Source: JAHEEL01 sp039715165 (lineage in GTDB: Bacteria > Actinomycetota > Acidimicrobiia > Spongiisociales > UBA5794). From it: 13,591 bases of DNA. Of this stretch, positions 1-7,003 are shown in pieces. A program made the translations under genes and the position numbers. Location: positions 1 to 13,591 of the forward strand of contig JBDLHX010000067.1 in the NCBI GenBank assembly GCA_039715165.1, written 5' to 3'. How positions within the stretch are numbered: the first letter of the stretch is position 1; every line of letters starts with the position of its first letter. The notes under the pieces are model-generated. The model searched no databases, was not told the DNA's origin, and was given only the letters and a program-made list of their open reading frames with translations.

Positions 1-1
1 C

Positions 2-268
2 AGGGTCATCCCGCCCAGGCTGAGACGGTTCGTGTTAGCCCGCGACGACGGCTGCACCATTGCGGGCTGCACCTCCCGATACCGCCTCCAAACCCACCAT
101 GTGATCCCTTGGTCCCAGGGTGGACCAACCGACGCTGCGAACCTGACGACGGTCTGCTGGTACCACCACCACATCGCCATCCACGGCAAAGGCTTCACCA
201 TCGACCCCGCCACGCCATCCCAACGACGACGACTCCTCCCACCCATCCACGGACCACCCGACAGGTGA
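2..268 (+). CDS. HNH endonuclease-like protein, C-terminal end (DUF222/13E12-type), 5' truncated
   Basis: The reading frame is open from the window edge (phase beginning at base 2) to a TGA at 266-268, so only the last 88 residues are present. They form a treble-clef HNH nuclease domain. A CTIAGC knuckle is followed by THHVIPW, an Asn in DAANL, and a CWYHHH segment that supplies the second Cys and the final His. This is the usual C-terminus of the multicopy actinobacterial 13E12-repeat/DUF222 proteins; the N-terminal DUF222 region would lie upstream. The role of these proteins is uncertain: the HNH residues look intact, so nuclease activity is possible but unproven. The gene is convergent with the cmk operon and not obviously related to it. 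The first ATG-like codon inside the window (base 32, a TTG) is not the real start because homology continues upstream of it. Confidence 0.85.
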   Translation, partial: RVIPPRLRRFVLARDDGCTIAGCTSRYRLQTHHVIPWSQGGPTDAANLTTVCWYHHHIAIHGKGFTIDPATPSQRRRLLPPIHGPPDR

Positions 269-269
269 T

Positions 270-288
270 AGGCAACAGACAGTTGCCT
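270..288 (+). terminator. Putative hairpin terminator after the HNH gene
   Basis: A perfect 7-bp inverted repeat, AGGCAAC/GTTGCCT, with a 5-base loop (277-281) begins two bases after the HNH stop codon. It sits in the 116-base gap between the two convergent genes. No T-run follows on either strand, so it would have to be a non-canonical terminator of the kind often proposed in high-GC actinobacteria. It might serve both directions. The rest of the gap (289-384) shows nothing else I can name. Confidence 0.45.
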
Positions 289-384
289 CCGAGAAACAGC
301 CCTCATCGACAAGCAACACAGAAGTATCAGCTGTCAGGCGACCAGGACAAGCCCGTTGGCTTCTCGCTCGCCGTGGATCGACTC

Positions 385-1383
385 CTACCGAGAACTGAAC
401 TCCACAGCTGCATCGACGAGGTCCCCCAGAGCGGTTCTCGCCGATTCGGTCCATTCCGACAGAACCACGTACCTCACTTGTGTGCCTTCGTCCGCGAAGA
501 GGCCCTCAGGATCGGGGAGCTCCACACCATGCTCGAACCCGAGCCGCACTTCGTCCGCCCCGGGGAAGATGCCGCACACGTACCCGGCGACCGGATGGTG
601 GTACCCCAATCCGTGCCATCCCAGGTTGACGCGCTCAACCAATGCAGGATCGGCGGAGCGAACGACCCCGCGAAGGATCTCTGTGAGAGCGATGGTGGGC
701 GGCGTATGCGCATCGAGAAGCGCGGCGAGTTTCGGGGCCCGAGCCTCGTCCACGAGGGTGAGCGCTCTTTCGGTGACCTCATCCAGACTCAAATCGCTCG
801 TATCGACGATCACGGCGTCGTCGGCCGGCTTCAGTGGGGAGGCCTCACGCGAGGAATCTCTTTGATCTCTCGCTGCAAGCTCTGCGGCTACCTGATCGGT
901 CGGTTTCTCAGCCGCTTCGGCATCGCCCGAGCGCCTCGCTGCGCGGATCTCGGGTCGCGCTGTGAGGAAGATCTTCACCGGGGCGTTCGGGAACACGACC
1001 GTGCCGATGTCGCGTCCTTCAACGACCGCCGAGCCCCCGTGCCGCTCCACCCACTCGCGTTGGAGCGTGACGACCCTGGCCCGGACCGTCGGGAGTGTGG
1101 CAACTCGGCTGGAGGCAGCCGTCACTTCGTCGCTTCGCAGCTCGCCTGTCACGTCGACTCCGTTCACGATGACAACACCCTCGACGATGTCGATGTCGGC
1201 ATCATCAACGGCGCTCACAACCGCAGCGGCGTCGTCGAGGTCGATACCCGCCTCGTATGCAGCCATGGCCGCTGCCCGGTACGTGGAACCGGTGTCGAGG
1301 TGGGGCAGGCCGACCGCGTCGGCGACTCTCCGCGACACAGTCGACTTCCCGACTGCGCTCGGTCCGTCTACTGCGATGACCAC
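385..1383 (-). CDS. cmk: Cytidylate kinase fused to a C-terminal DUF1801 domain
   Basis: Cytidylate kinase phosphorylates CMP and dCMP with ATP in pyrimidine nucleotide supply. Residues 1 to about 215 are a complete Cmk. The P-loop GPSAVGKST is at 7-15, DTGSTYR at 30-36, GRDIGTVVFPNA at 123-134, and the lid region RDQRDSSREASPLKPADDA starts near 172. Normal bacterial Cmk stops at about 220-230 residues; this ORF continues without a stop to 332. Residues about 225-330 resemble DUF1801 (YdhG-like): note ADPALVERVNLGW, YVCGIFPG, VRLGFEHGVELPDPEGLF and the alternating strands around VRYVVL. DUF1801 has no settled general function, although one B. subtilis member has been described as frataxin-like. 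The GTG start at 1381-1383 overlaps aroA by 16 bases and has GGAGG four bases upstream. It is the last gene of the minus-strand run and ends in TAG. The Cmk call is firm; the DUF1801 call is from pattern memory and is less certain. Confidence 0.93.
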   Translation of the reverse strand: MVIAVDGPSAVGKSTVSRRVADAVGLPHLDTGSTYRAAAMAAYEAGIDLDDAAAVVSAVDDADIDIVEGVVIVNGVDVTGELRSDEVTAASSRVATLPTVRARVVTLQREWVERHGGSAVVEGRDIGTVVFPNAPVKIFLTARPEIRAARRSGDAEAAEKPTDQVAAELAARDQRDSSREASPLKPADDAVIVDTSDLSLDEVTERALTLVDEARAPKLAALLDAHTPPTIALTEILRGVVRSADPALVERVNLGWHGLGYHHPVAGYVCGIFPGADEVRLGFEHGVELPDPEGLFADEGTQVRYVVLSEWTESARTALGDLVDAAVEFSSR

Positions 1384-2642
1384 ATCGCCTCCAGCGTCTC
1401 GAAGAACGACGGCCAGGATACGCCGGCGACCGACGCCCCCCGGATAGCGATCGCGCCTTCGGCGGCGGTCGCAGCAACGGCCGCGGCCATCGCAATCCGG
1501 TGGTCCCCGGCTGCGTCGACCCTCCCCCCGTCGAGGAAACCGGTGCCGATGACGGCGAACCCGTCTTCGGTGGCCTCCGCTCCGCCGCCGACCCCGCGAA
1601 TCATTGCCGTTGTGCTTTCGATGCGGTCGCTCTCCTTGGCTCGCAGCTCCCCCGCGTCTCGGACGACGGTGATCCCCTCGGCGTAGGCGGCGAGGACGGC
1701 CACGAGCGGCAACTCGTCGATCGCCGCAGCGACGACGTCTCCGGAGATCTCCACCGCCTGCAGCGGGCCGCCTTTCACGGAGACCACCCCGACCGGGTCT
1801 CCGTGAACGGCCGATGTCACTTCGCCGTGCACCTCAGCTCCCATGCGTTCGAGGATGCCGAGGAAGCCGAGGCGGCCGGGATTGAGAGACACATCGGGTG
1901 TGACCACGTGTGCGCCCTCGATGAGTGCAGCGCTCGCCCACAGGTACGCGGCACTCGACGTGTCCCCGGGGATCGCGTACTGCGCGGGAGGGATCTCCCC
2001 CGGGTCGATCCGCATCCGTGTCTCTCCAACCATCTCACCAAGTCCGAACAGCTCCAGCCACCGTTCCGTGTGGTCGCGGAAGCCCCGTGGACTGTCGATG
2101 GTGGACGGTCCGGTGCCGCCCAGTGCTGCGAGTTCGAATGCCGTGCGAACTTGAGCCGATGCGACCTCGATCGATACGTCTGCCTGGGAGACTCTTGCGT
2201 GCCCGACTGTGATCGGGGCCGTTCCATCGGGCTGAGTCTCGAGTTCGACGCCGAGAGCTCCAAGCGGACTCACGAGTCGACGCATCGGGCGAGAGAGAAG
2301 CGACGCGTCACCGCTCAGCGTCACCCTGAACGGCACAGAGGCGAGGGCACCGGCGAGGAGCCGCATCGTCGTTCCCGAGTTCCCGCAGTCGATCTCATGC
2401 CCCGGGTCGGCGAGCGGACTCGGGATGATGTGGCTGCCCGCTCTCCGCATTCCGAGGCTTTCCAGGGCGAGAACGGTCGACGCGACATCGTGGCCCGGAG
2501 CGAGACCGGTGATCTCGCTCTCGCCACCGGCGAGCGCTGCGAAGATGAGTGCGCGATGCGAGAGCGATTTGTCTCCCGGTACTCGCACACCCGTGGCGAA
2601 CGCCCCGGCCGCAGGAGCGACGACTCTCACGTCTTCCGTCAC
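1368..2642 (-). CDS. aroA: 3-phosphoshikimate 1-carboxyvinyltransferase (EPSP synthase)
   Basis: Sixth step of the shikimate pathway: joins phosphoenolpyruvate to shikimate 3-phosphate to give EPSP for aromatic amino acid synthesis; cytoplasmic. At 424 residues it has the usual length. Visible family motifs are VPGDKSLSHRALI (21-33), DCGNSGTTMRLLAG (85-98), SGDASLLSRPMRRL (110-123), SAQVRT (162-167), RDHTERW (189-195), IPGDTSSAAYLWASA (224-238), AAAIDELPLVAVLA (305-318) with the catalytic Asp/Glu pair, RAKESDR (334-340) and AGDHRIAMA (378-386). The Gly equivalent to E. coli Gly96 is present (G90), while the position of Pro101 is Leu (L95), as in Gram-positive-type enzymes. The start is GTG at 2640-2642, overlapping the rluB stop as GTGA, with GGGGAG about nine bases upstream. 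It overlaps cmk by 16 bases, so the two are probably translationally coupled. Confidence 0.96.
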   Translation of the reverse strand: MTEDVRVVAPAAGAFATGVRVPGDKSLSHRALIFAALAGGESEITGLAPGHDVASTVLALESLGMRRAGSHIIPSPLADPGHEIDCGNSGTTMRLLAGALASVPFRVTLSGDASLLSRPMRRLVSPLGALGVELETQPDGTAPITVGHARVSQADVSIEVASAQVRTAFELAALGGTGPSTIDSPRGFRDHTERWLELFGLGEMVGETRMRIDPGEIPPAQYAIPGDTSSAAYLWASAALIEGAHVVTPDVSLNPGRLGFLGILERMGAEVHGEVTSAVHGDPVGVVSVKGGPLQAVEISGDVVAAAIDELPLVAVLAAYAEGITVVRDAGELRAKESDRIESTTAMIRGVGGGAEATEDGFAVIGTGFLDGGRVDAAGDHRIAMAAAVAATAAEGAIAIRGASVAGVSWPSFFETLEAMWSSQ

Positions 2643-3358
2643 GTCTCCCGACTCCCCGCTTCGTACAGCGACCGTACCTCGTCGATCGTGAGGGCACGGT
2701 AGCCACCCGGTTTGAGCGACCCGTCTCGCAGTGGCCCGATGGCAACCCGAACGAGCCGGCGGACGGGATGCCCAACCGCGTCCATCATCCTTCGGACGAT
2801 GCGCTTTCTCCCCTCCCCCATCGTCAACTCCACAAGCGAGGTGTTCGCGGAACGGTCGAGAACCTTGGCCGCGGTTGCCTTCGCCGTACCGTCGTCGAGC
2901 TCGACGCTTGTCAGGAGTGCCCGAATCGTTGATGACTCCACGACCCCGTTGACGAGGACAACGTACTTCTTGTGCACGCCGAAGCGCGGGTGGGTGACCA
3001 TCTGCGTGAGATCCCCGTCGTTCGTCATCAGGACGAGGCCTTCGGAGTCGGCGTCCAGCCGCCCCGCCGGGTACACCCTCGGCGGGTCGGGAACGAGTCC
3101 GACGACGGTGGGACGACCTTGTGGGTCGTCCGCAGTGCTCACGACACCGACCGGCTTGTACACGAGGTAATAGGCGAGGTCCGGAGCGAGCGGGAGCGGC
3201 AGGCCATCGATCTCGACCTTGGCGATCGCCGGATCGACCTTCTGCCCGAGGCGAGCAGGCTCCCCGTCGACGGTGACGCGGCCCCTCTCAATGAGAATCT
3301 CGGCGTGGCGCCTCGACGCGAACCCCGAGCGAGCGATCAGCTTGTGGAGGCGTTCGAT
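2639..3358 (-). CDS. rluB: 23S rRNA pseudouridine synthase of the RluB/RsuA family with S4 domain (non-canonical start)
   Basis: Pseudouridylates ribosomal RNA, probably helix 89 of 23S rRNA by analogy with RluB. Taken from the ATC at 3356-3358 it has 239 residues, a normal family length. The S4 RNA-binding domain covers about 1-55 (ERLHKLIARSGFASRR, then GRVTVDGEPARLG). The catalytic domain follows, with AGRLDADSEGLVLMTNDG (98-115) holding the catalytic Asp102, KKYVVLVNG (130-138) and GEGRKRIVRRM (181-191). The only standard start codon in the frame is a GTG at 3161-3163, which would delete the whole S4 domain. No ATG, GTG or TTG lies between it and the in-frame stop at 3527-3529. Candidate starts are ATC at 3358, with GGAGGG just upstream, or CTG at 3338-3340, which overlaps the scpB stop as CTGA. 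The downstream overlap with aroA is GTGA. Function is secure; the exact start is not. Confidence 0.9.
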   Translation of the reverse strand: MERLHKLIARSGFASRRHAEILIERGRVTVDGEPARLGQKVDPAIAKVEIDGLPLPLAPDLAYYLVYKPVGVVSTADDPQGRPTVVGLVPDPPRVYPAGRLDADSEGLVLMTNDGDLTQMVTHPRFGVHKKYVVLVNGVVESSTIRALLTSVELDDGTAKATAAKVLDRSANTSLVELTMGEGRKRIVRRMMDAVGHPVRRLVRVAIGPLRDGSLKPGGYRALTIDEVRSLYEAGSRET

Positions 3359-3915
3359 GATCCCTCCGGTCGGAACGGCCGCTCGAGCGTCTCGACCACC
3401 TCGGCCGGCGGCACGTGGTCCGCGAGCGGCGGAAGATCCTGGAGGCCGTCGACGCCGAGCTTCTCCAAGAACATCTCGGTCGTGCCGTACAGCAGCGCCT
3501 GGCCGGGCCCCGGAGCGGTGCCGACCTCACGAACCAGCCCTCTTCGCTCGAGCGTGTGGAGTGCACGTTCCGAGTCGACCCCCCGAACCTCGGCGATCTG
3601 GCCTCTCGATACCGGCTGTTTGTATGCGACGACGGCGAGCGTCTCGAGGGCCGCGTTGGAGAGACGCGTTGCGCGGTCGGATGCGGCGAATCGTTCCAAG
3701 TACGGCAGTACATCCGGCACGGTGTAGAAGCGCCAGCCTCCCGCGACGTTCCGAAGGCACACACCGCCTCGTCGCTCTTCGAGCTCCTTCTCCAGGTTGG
3801 CGAGCGACGCTTCGATCTCGCTGATAGGAACTTCGACGAGCTCGGCAAGCTCCTGCACAGTCACAGGGGATTCAGCGACGAACAGGATGGCCTCAATCGC
3901 TCTGCGGGTGTCCAT
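3337..3915 (-). CDS. scpB: Segregation and condensation protein B
   Basis: ScpB binds the kleisin ScpA in the SMC–ScpAB condensin that organises and segregates the chromosome. The 192 residues form two winged-helix domains. The N-terminal one starts DTRRAIEAILFVAESPVTV (2-20). The second contains the family hallmark LSNAALETLAVVAYKQPVSR (85-104), followed by IAEVRGVDSERALHTLERRGLV and GQALLYGTTEMFLEKLG (138-154). The start chosen is the ATG at 3913-3915, whose A overlaps the scpA TAA stop (TAATG). It has a GAGGA nine bases upstream and gives exactly the family N-terminus. The frame stays open 58 codons further upstream, but that part is scpA antiphase sequence with no homology. The C-terminal tail after about residue 165 is Pro/Glu-rich and overlaps the start region of rluB. 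Confidence 0.96.
   Translation of the reverse strand: MDTRRAIEAILFVAESPVTVQELAELVEVPISEIEASLANLEKELEERRGGVCLRNVAGGWRFYTVPDVLPYLERFAASDRATRLSNAALETLAVVAYKQPVSRGQIAEVRGVDSERALHTLERRGLVREVGTAPGPGQALLYGTTEMFLEKLGVDGLQDLPPLADHVPPAEVVETLERPFRPEGSSNASTS
3362..3367 (-). promoter_or_regulatory. Shine-Dalgarno-like GGAGGG upstream of the rluB ATC codon
   Basis: GGAGGG lies inside the end of scpB. It is 3 bases before the ATC at 3356-3358 and 21 bases before the CTG at 3338-3340. Its position is close for the ATC and too far for the CTG. It is the only evidence in sequence that favours ATC over CTG as the rluB start, and the spacing is tighter than usual. Confidence 0.4.
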
Positions 3916-4688
3916 TACTCCAGTTCCTCTCCACTCAGCAGCGCCTCGAGGCGCTCGGCCGCGGCTGCTTCGCTGTAGTTGACCATGATCGGAGACAGGC
4001 GGTCCTCCTGGGACACGCGAACGATGCCCCAGCGAGCCAGTTCGAGGAGCCCGAGAAAGTAGGCGACGACTTCGACGCTGCGAGAGCAATGGTCGACGAG
4101 GGCCTCGAAATCCGTCTCGATCGATAGCGCCATGCGGTCCTGGAGGTCGAGCATCGCCTGTTGGATCGAGGGGAGCTCCAGGTCCAAGTGGTCGACGTCG
4201 ACTTCGTCGTCCTCGTCGGAGAAGACCAGCTCCGCGATCGCTGCGAGACCCCTCGCATCGACGGGGAGCTCGTATGCCGGAGGAGGCGCCGCTACGTTCT
4301 CGAGACCGACCGTTCTCGGTAGATACCGGGCGTTCCCCGCAAGACGGTGCGACAGAACCGCAGCAACGTCTTTGAACGTCAGGTTCGTGAGGAGTCGTGA
4401 GAGGAGCCGGTCGCGCTCTTCCGCGAGGGCGAGCTCGTCGTCGAGGTCGATCTCCCGGTCGTCCGGGAGGAGGTGCCGGGCCTTGAGCTGGATGAGCGTT
4501 GATGCGATGAGAAGGAACTCGCTCGTCACCGTGAGATCCATCTCGCTCATGACGTCGAGGTAGGCGAGGTACTCCGAGACGATGTCGGAGAGGCTCAGCT
4601 CGGTGATCTCGACCTGATGGGAGGTGATGAGCTGCAGCAGCAGGTCGAGCGGCCCTTCGAAGACCCGGGTCTTGACCTCGTACGTCAT
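3915..4688 (-). CDS. scpA: Segregation and condensation protein A (kleisin)
   Basis: Kleisin subunit of bacterial condensin: its N-terminus binds the SMC neck and its C-terminal winged helix binds the SMC cap, while ScpB binds the middle. The 257 residues match the family length. The N-terminal signature TRVFEGPLDLLLQLI (7-21) is followed by ITELSLSDIVSEYLAYLD, then ASTLIQLKARHLLP (62-75). The middle is a very acidic linker (EDDEVDVDHLDLEL, about 159-172). The C-terminal winged helix includes VVAYFLGLLELARWGIVRV (207-225). The ATG at 4686-4688 is chosen because the EGPLDLLL motif then falls at the usual distance; 58 further upstream codons are open but unrelated. It is coupled to scpB by TAATG and lies 46 bases after the HD-domain gene. 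M. tuberculosis has a ParA-like gene immediately upstream of scpA; none is visible here. Confidence 0.96.
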   Translation of the reverse strand: MTYEVKTRVFEGPLDLLLQLITSHQVEITELSLSDIVSEYLAYLDVMSEMDLTVTSEFLLIASTLIQLKARHLLPDDREIDLDDELALAEERDRLLSRLLTNLTFKDVAAVLSHRLAGNARYLPRTVGLENVAAPPPAYELPVDARGLAAIAELVFSDEDDEVDVDHLDLELPSIQQAMLDLQDRMALSIETDFEALVDHCSRSVEVVAYFLGLLELARWGIVRVSQEDRLSPIMVNYSEAAAAERLEALLSGEELE

Positions 4689-4734
4689 GGCGTCGATGGT
4701 ATCGGTCGTCGGGGCGCAGGCATGGAATTGGGGC

Positions 4735-5220
4735 TCATCCGTCGGCGTCGAGGAGCGCTTGCCAGCGCTCAGGGTCAAAGCCCTCGGGCGCCGGAGACGG
4801 ATGGTGCCGGGCGAATGCAACAGCGAAGGGGCCGCAACCGGCGTCCTCCAGATCGGTGGCACCGCCTTCGCCGTGATCGCGGTACAACCGCATCCGGTTG
4901 GTCATCGGAAGATGGAGAGCGTCGAGGACCGTTGCGATCGATCGTGAGATCGCCCCGATACCGGCGCCCTGCTTCCCCACGTCGTGGAGCAGCGCCGCCT
5001 CGATCACTTCGACGTCGCCCGGTAGCGAGTCCTGGGCGCGCCTCGCCACGTCGACGGCGTGTCGCTGGTCGGGAGTGCACTGCTTCCAGAACAGCTCGGC
5101 GCATCTCCCCTGGAGATGGGCGTGAACGAAACGCTGGTCGTCGGGTCCGAGCGGTTTGGCCCGAAGGTGCCCGAAGAAGCGTCGAACGAGGTGAAGAGCC
5201 TCCCCCACGCGATCGTTCAC
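4735..5220 (-). CDS. HD-domain protein (putative metal-dependent phosphohydrolase)
   Basis: A 161-residue protein with an HD superfamily core. A first candidate metal ligand is His54 (DQRHAVDVARRA). The HD doublet is in EAALLHDVGKQGAG (74-87, His79-Asp80), followed by helices with RSIATVLDALHL and a later HH pair (139-140) in AFARHHPSPAPEGF. HD proteins hydrolyse phosphate esters, nucleotides or signalling nucleotides; the substrate cannot be told from sequence. The N-terminal 45 residues (EALHLVRRFFGHLRAKPL onward) look like the lead-in of similar small HD proteins from deep-branching actinobacteria, but that is a recollection only. The GTG at 5218-5220 overlaps the stop of the DksA-like gene as GTGA, so the two are probably co-translated. 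A longer frame reaching 5298 is inside the zinc-finger gene and was not used. Confidence 0.8.
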   Translation of the reverse strand: MNDRVGEALHLVRRFFGHLRAKPLGPDDQRFVHAHLQGRCAELFWKQCTPDQRHAVDVARRAQDSLPGDVEVIEAALLHDVGKQGAGIGAISRSIATVLDALHLPMTNRMRLYRDHGEGGATDLEDAGCGPFAVAFARHHPSPAPEGFDPERWQALLDADG

Positions 5221-5567
5221 GCCGCGGACTTGCACTCCACGCAGCGCCGCGACGTCGGGCGGTACTCCATGCGATCTGGACCGATCTCCTTGCCGCACGT
5301 TTCACAAGCGCCGTACGTCCCCTCGGCGATCTTCTGAAGAGCGGCATCGACATCGTCGAGTCGTGCCTTGAGAGTCTCGACGAGCGCGAGCACTTCGGTT
5401 CGCTCAGCCGTGACCGCTCCGGCATCGGCGAAGGCATCCCCGTAGTCAACCTGGCCGTTCAACTCGCCGCATGGGTCGGCTCCGAGATCTGCCATCTGAC
5501 GCACGACCTTCACTCGTTCATCGTTGAGCGTGGCCTCGGCGGCGGCGGTATCGATCGTCGCTGTCAT
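5217..5567 (-). CDS. DksA/TraR-type zinc finger protein
   Basis: A 116-residue protein of the DksA/TraR C4 zinc finger family, members of which bind RNA polymerase through the secondary channel. Its middle (about 52-82) is predicted coiled coil, rich in Glu, Leu and Ala. It is followed by EGTYGACETCGKEIGPDRME and a second knuckle, RRCVECK, giving the four zinc ligands Cys88, Cys91, Cys109 and Cys112. DYGDA (41-45) gives a DxxDA arrangement like that at the coiled-coil tip of DksA, but its position relative to the helices needs a structural model. The start is ATG at 5565-5567, with GGAGGA upstream at rather long spacing. It sits 26 bases after xerD and overlaps the HD-domain gene by four bases. 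Whether it is a true ppGpp-linked regulator or one of the many shorter actinobacterial paralogues is open. Confidence 0.88.
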   Translation of the reverse strand: MTATIDTAAAEATLNDERVKVVRQMADLGADPCGELNGQVDYGDAFADAGAVTAERTEVLALVETLKARLDDVDAALQKIAEGTYGACETCGKEIGPDRMEYRPTSRRCVECKSAA

Positions 5568-5593
5568 ACGGTCACTCGTCCTCCATCTCGTCC

Positions 5594-6475
5594 CTACCTG
5601 GCGCGTGGGTGCGCCATTACGTACACCTCATGGAGGTGCTCAGGGGACACAAGCGTGTAAACCTGTGTGGTGCTGATACTAGCGTGACCCAGCAGCTCCT
5701 GAACGGTTCTCAGGTCTGCCCCGCCCTCGATCATGTGCGTCGCGACTGAGTGCCTGAGGACGTGGGGAGACAGATCACCGGCCTCGATCCCGGCTCTGCG
5801 CCCGTTCCTCTTCACGATCTCCCACATGCCTTGACGGGTGAGCGACCGCCCCCGCGCGTTGAAAAAGAGCACATCGCTCCGCTCCCGCCCGTCCCGCATG
5901 TCCAGCCGGATCGGCAGGTAGGCGTTGATGGCGTCCCTCGCGTGTCGGCCGAGCGGGACGAGACGCTGCTTGTCCCCCTTCCCCGTCAGCGTCGCGGTTC
6001 CCGACTCGAGGTCCAGGTCGGTGAGCTGCACAGAGACCGCCTCGCCGACGCGAGCACCGGTGCCGTAGAGGAACTCGAGGATCGCTGCATCTCGAATGCC
6101 GAGAGCTGTCGCCGTGTCCGGAGAATCGAGGAGGCGTTCGACAACGTCGAATGGCAGCGCCTTGGGCAGTGAGCGGCCTCGCCGCGGCGTCTCGACGAGC
6201 ACACTTGGATCAACGTCGGAGAGCCCCTCGGCGATGAGGAATCGGTAGTAACCCCTCACCGCAGCGAGCTTCCTCCCTCGCGTCGAGGGTGTCCGGCCTC
6301 GCTCCGCGAGGGTCCGCACGAACCCGGCAACGTCGTGTTCGGCGCCGACGTCCGCGAGATAGGCGAAGTACTCGGTGAGGTCACGCCGGTACGCCGCGAC
6401 GGTGTTCGCCGCCAGTCCGCGTTCCGAGCGCAGCGCTCCGAGGAACTCCTCGGCGATCGATGGCAAGTCCGTCAT
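5594..6475 (-). CDS. xerD: Tyrosine recombinase XerD (chromosome dimer resolution)
   Basis: Site-specific recombinase acting at dif to resolve chromosome dimers at division. The N-terminal SAM-like core-binding domain spans 1 to about 95 (SERGLAANTVAAYRRDL, 17-33). The catalytic domain has all expected residues: Arg142 in YGTGARVGEAV, Lys166 in TGKGDKQRLVPLG, His238 and Arg241 in HVLRHSVATHMIEGGAD, His264 in LLGHASISTTQVY, and nucleophile Tyr273. The 293-residue length is typical for XerC/XerD, and the neighbours match the actinobacterial xerD context (NUDIX–xerD–scpAB). The ATG start overlaps the NUDIX stop as ATGA, with AAGGA just upstream. There is no sign of an integrase-type extension or of att sites nearby, so this is the host recombinase and not a phage integrase. 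Confidence 0.95.
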   Translation of the reverse strand: MTDLPSIAEEFLGALRSERGLAANTVAAYRRDLTEYFAYLADVGAEHDVAGFVRTLAERGRTPSTRGRKLAAVRGYYRFLIAEGLSDVDPSVLVETPRRGRSLPKALPFDVVERLLDSPDTATALGIRDAAILEFLYGTGARVGEAVSVQLTDLDLESGTATLTGKGDKQRLVPLGRHARDAINAYLPIRLDMRDGRERSDVLFFNARGRSLTRQGMWEIVKRNGRRAGIEAGDLSPHVLRHSVATHMIEGGADLRTVQELLGHASISTTQVYTLVSPEHLHEVYVMAHPRAR

Positions 6476-7002
6476 CGTCCTTCAGCGAGGAGGAGCCCGA
6501 CGATCGTCTTCGCGTCCGTGATCTCGCCACCTCGCGCGAGGGCAACGGCGTCGCTGAGCGGCATGCGCACGATCTCGGCATGGTGCTCCTCTACGCCGGT
6601 GGGTCGCGCAGCAACCGGCGTCAGTTCGTAGCCCGCGTAGATCCGAATGCACTCATCGGAGAAACCCGGTGTGGTGAGCAGGTCGGTGAGATGCACGAGC
6701 TCCCCGGGTGCGTAGCCGATCTCCTCCTCGAGCTCTCTCGCCGCAGTCTCCCTCGGGTCCTCTCCCGGGATGTCGAGCTTCCCTGCCGGAATCTCCAACA
6801 GCGCACGCTCGACCGGCGCGCGGTACTGCTTGAAGAGCAGCACGTCATCGTTGAGCACCGGGACCACAGCGACGGCGCCGGGATGAACCACGACGATCCG
6901 CTCGACGACGCTTCCGTCCGGAGTCTCTACCACCCGTCGGTCGAGCCGGAGGAACGCCTCTTCGGCAATGGTGCGCGATCCGACCGTGCGGAAGCCGCTC
7001 AC
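6472..7002 (-). CDS. NUDIX hydrolase, probable ADP-ribose pyrophosphatase
   Basis: Likely hydrolyses ADP-ribose to AMP and ribose 5-phosphate, as inferred for the Rv1700 orthologue at the same genomic position. The 176 residues contain PGAVAVVPVLNDDVLLFKQY (41-60), with the YR/QYR entry typical of the ADPRP group. The Nudix box then starts at Gly74 (AGKLDIPGEDPRETAARE) and continues LEEEIGY to Tyr97; its first spacing is six residues instead of five, a variant seen in this group. TPGFSDECIRIYAGYEL (111-127) follows. The start is GTG at 7000-7002, one base after the pyrG TGA, with AAGGA four bases upstream. Open frame further upstream lies inside pyrG and is ignored. It overlaps xerD by ATGA. 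Confidence 0.92.
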   Translation of the reverse strand: MSGFRTVGSRTIAEEAFLRLDRRVVETPDGSVVERIVVVHPGAVAVVPVLNDDVLLFKQYRAPVERALLEIPAGKLDIPGEDPRETAARELEEEIGYAPGELVHLTDLLTTPGFSDECIRIYAGYELTPVAARPTGVEEHHAEIVRMPLSDAVALARGGEITDAKTIVGLLLAEGR

Positions 7003-7003
7003 G

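Noticed and set aside
85..94. Possible link between the HNH protein and a defence system
   Set aside because: Only the C-terminal part is in the window and no companion defence gene is visible; the adjacent genes are housekeeping.
109..1686. A 525-codon open frame on the + strand opposite cmk and aroA
   Set aside because: It is antisense to two genes with complete family motifs and shows no recognisable domain; long antisense frames are expected in high-GC DNA.
5594..6475. A tyrosine recombinase next to an HNH gene 5 kb away as a sign of an integrated element
   Set aside because: The recombinase has XerD length and catalytic layout and sits in its normal chromosomal neighbourhood. There are no att-like repeats, tRNA or phage genes, and the HNH gene belongs to the common 13E12-type family.
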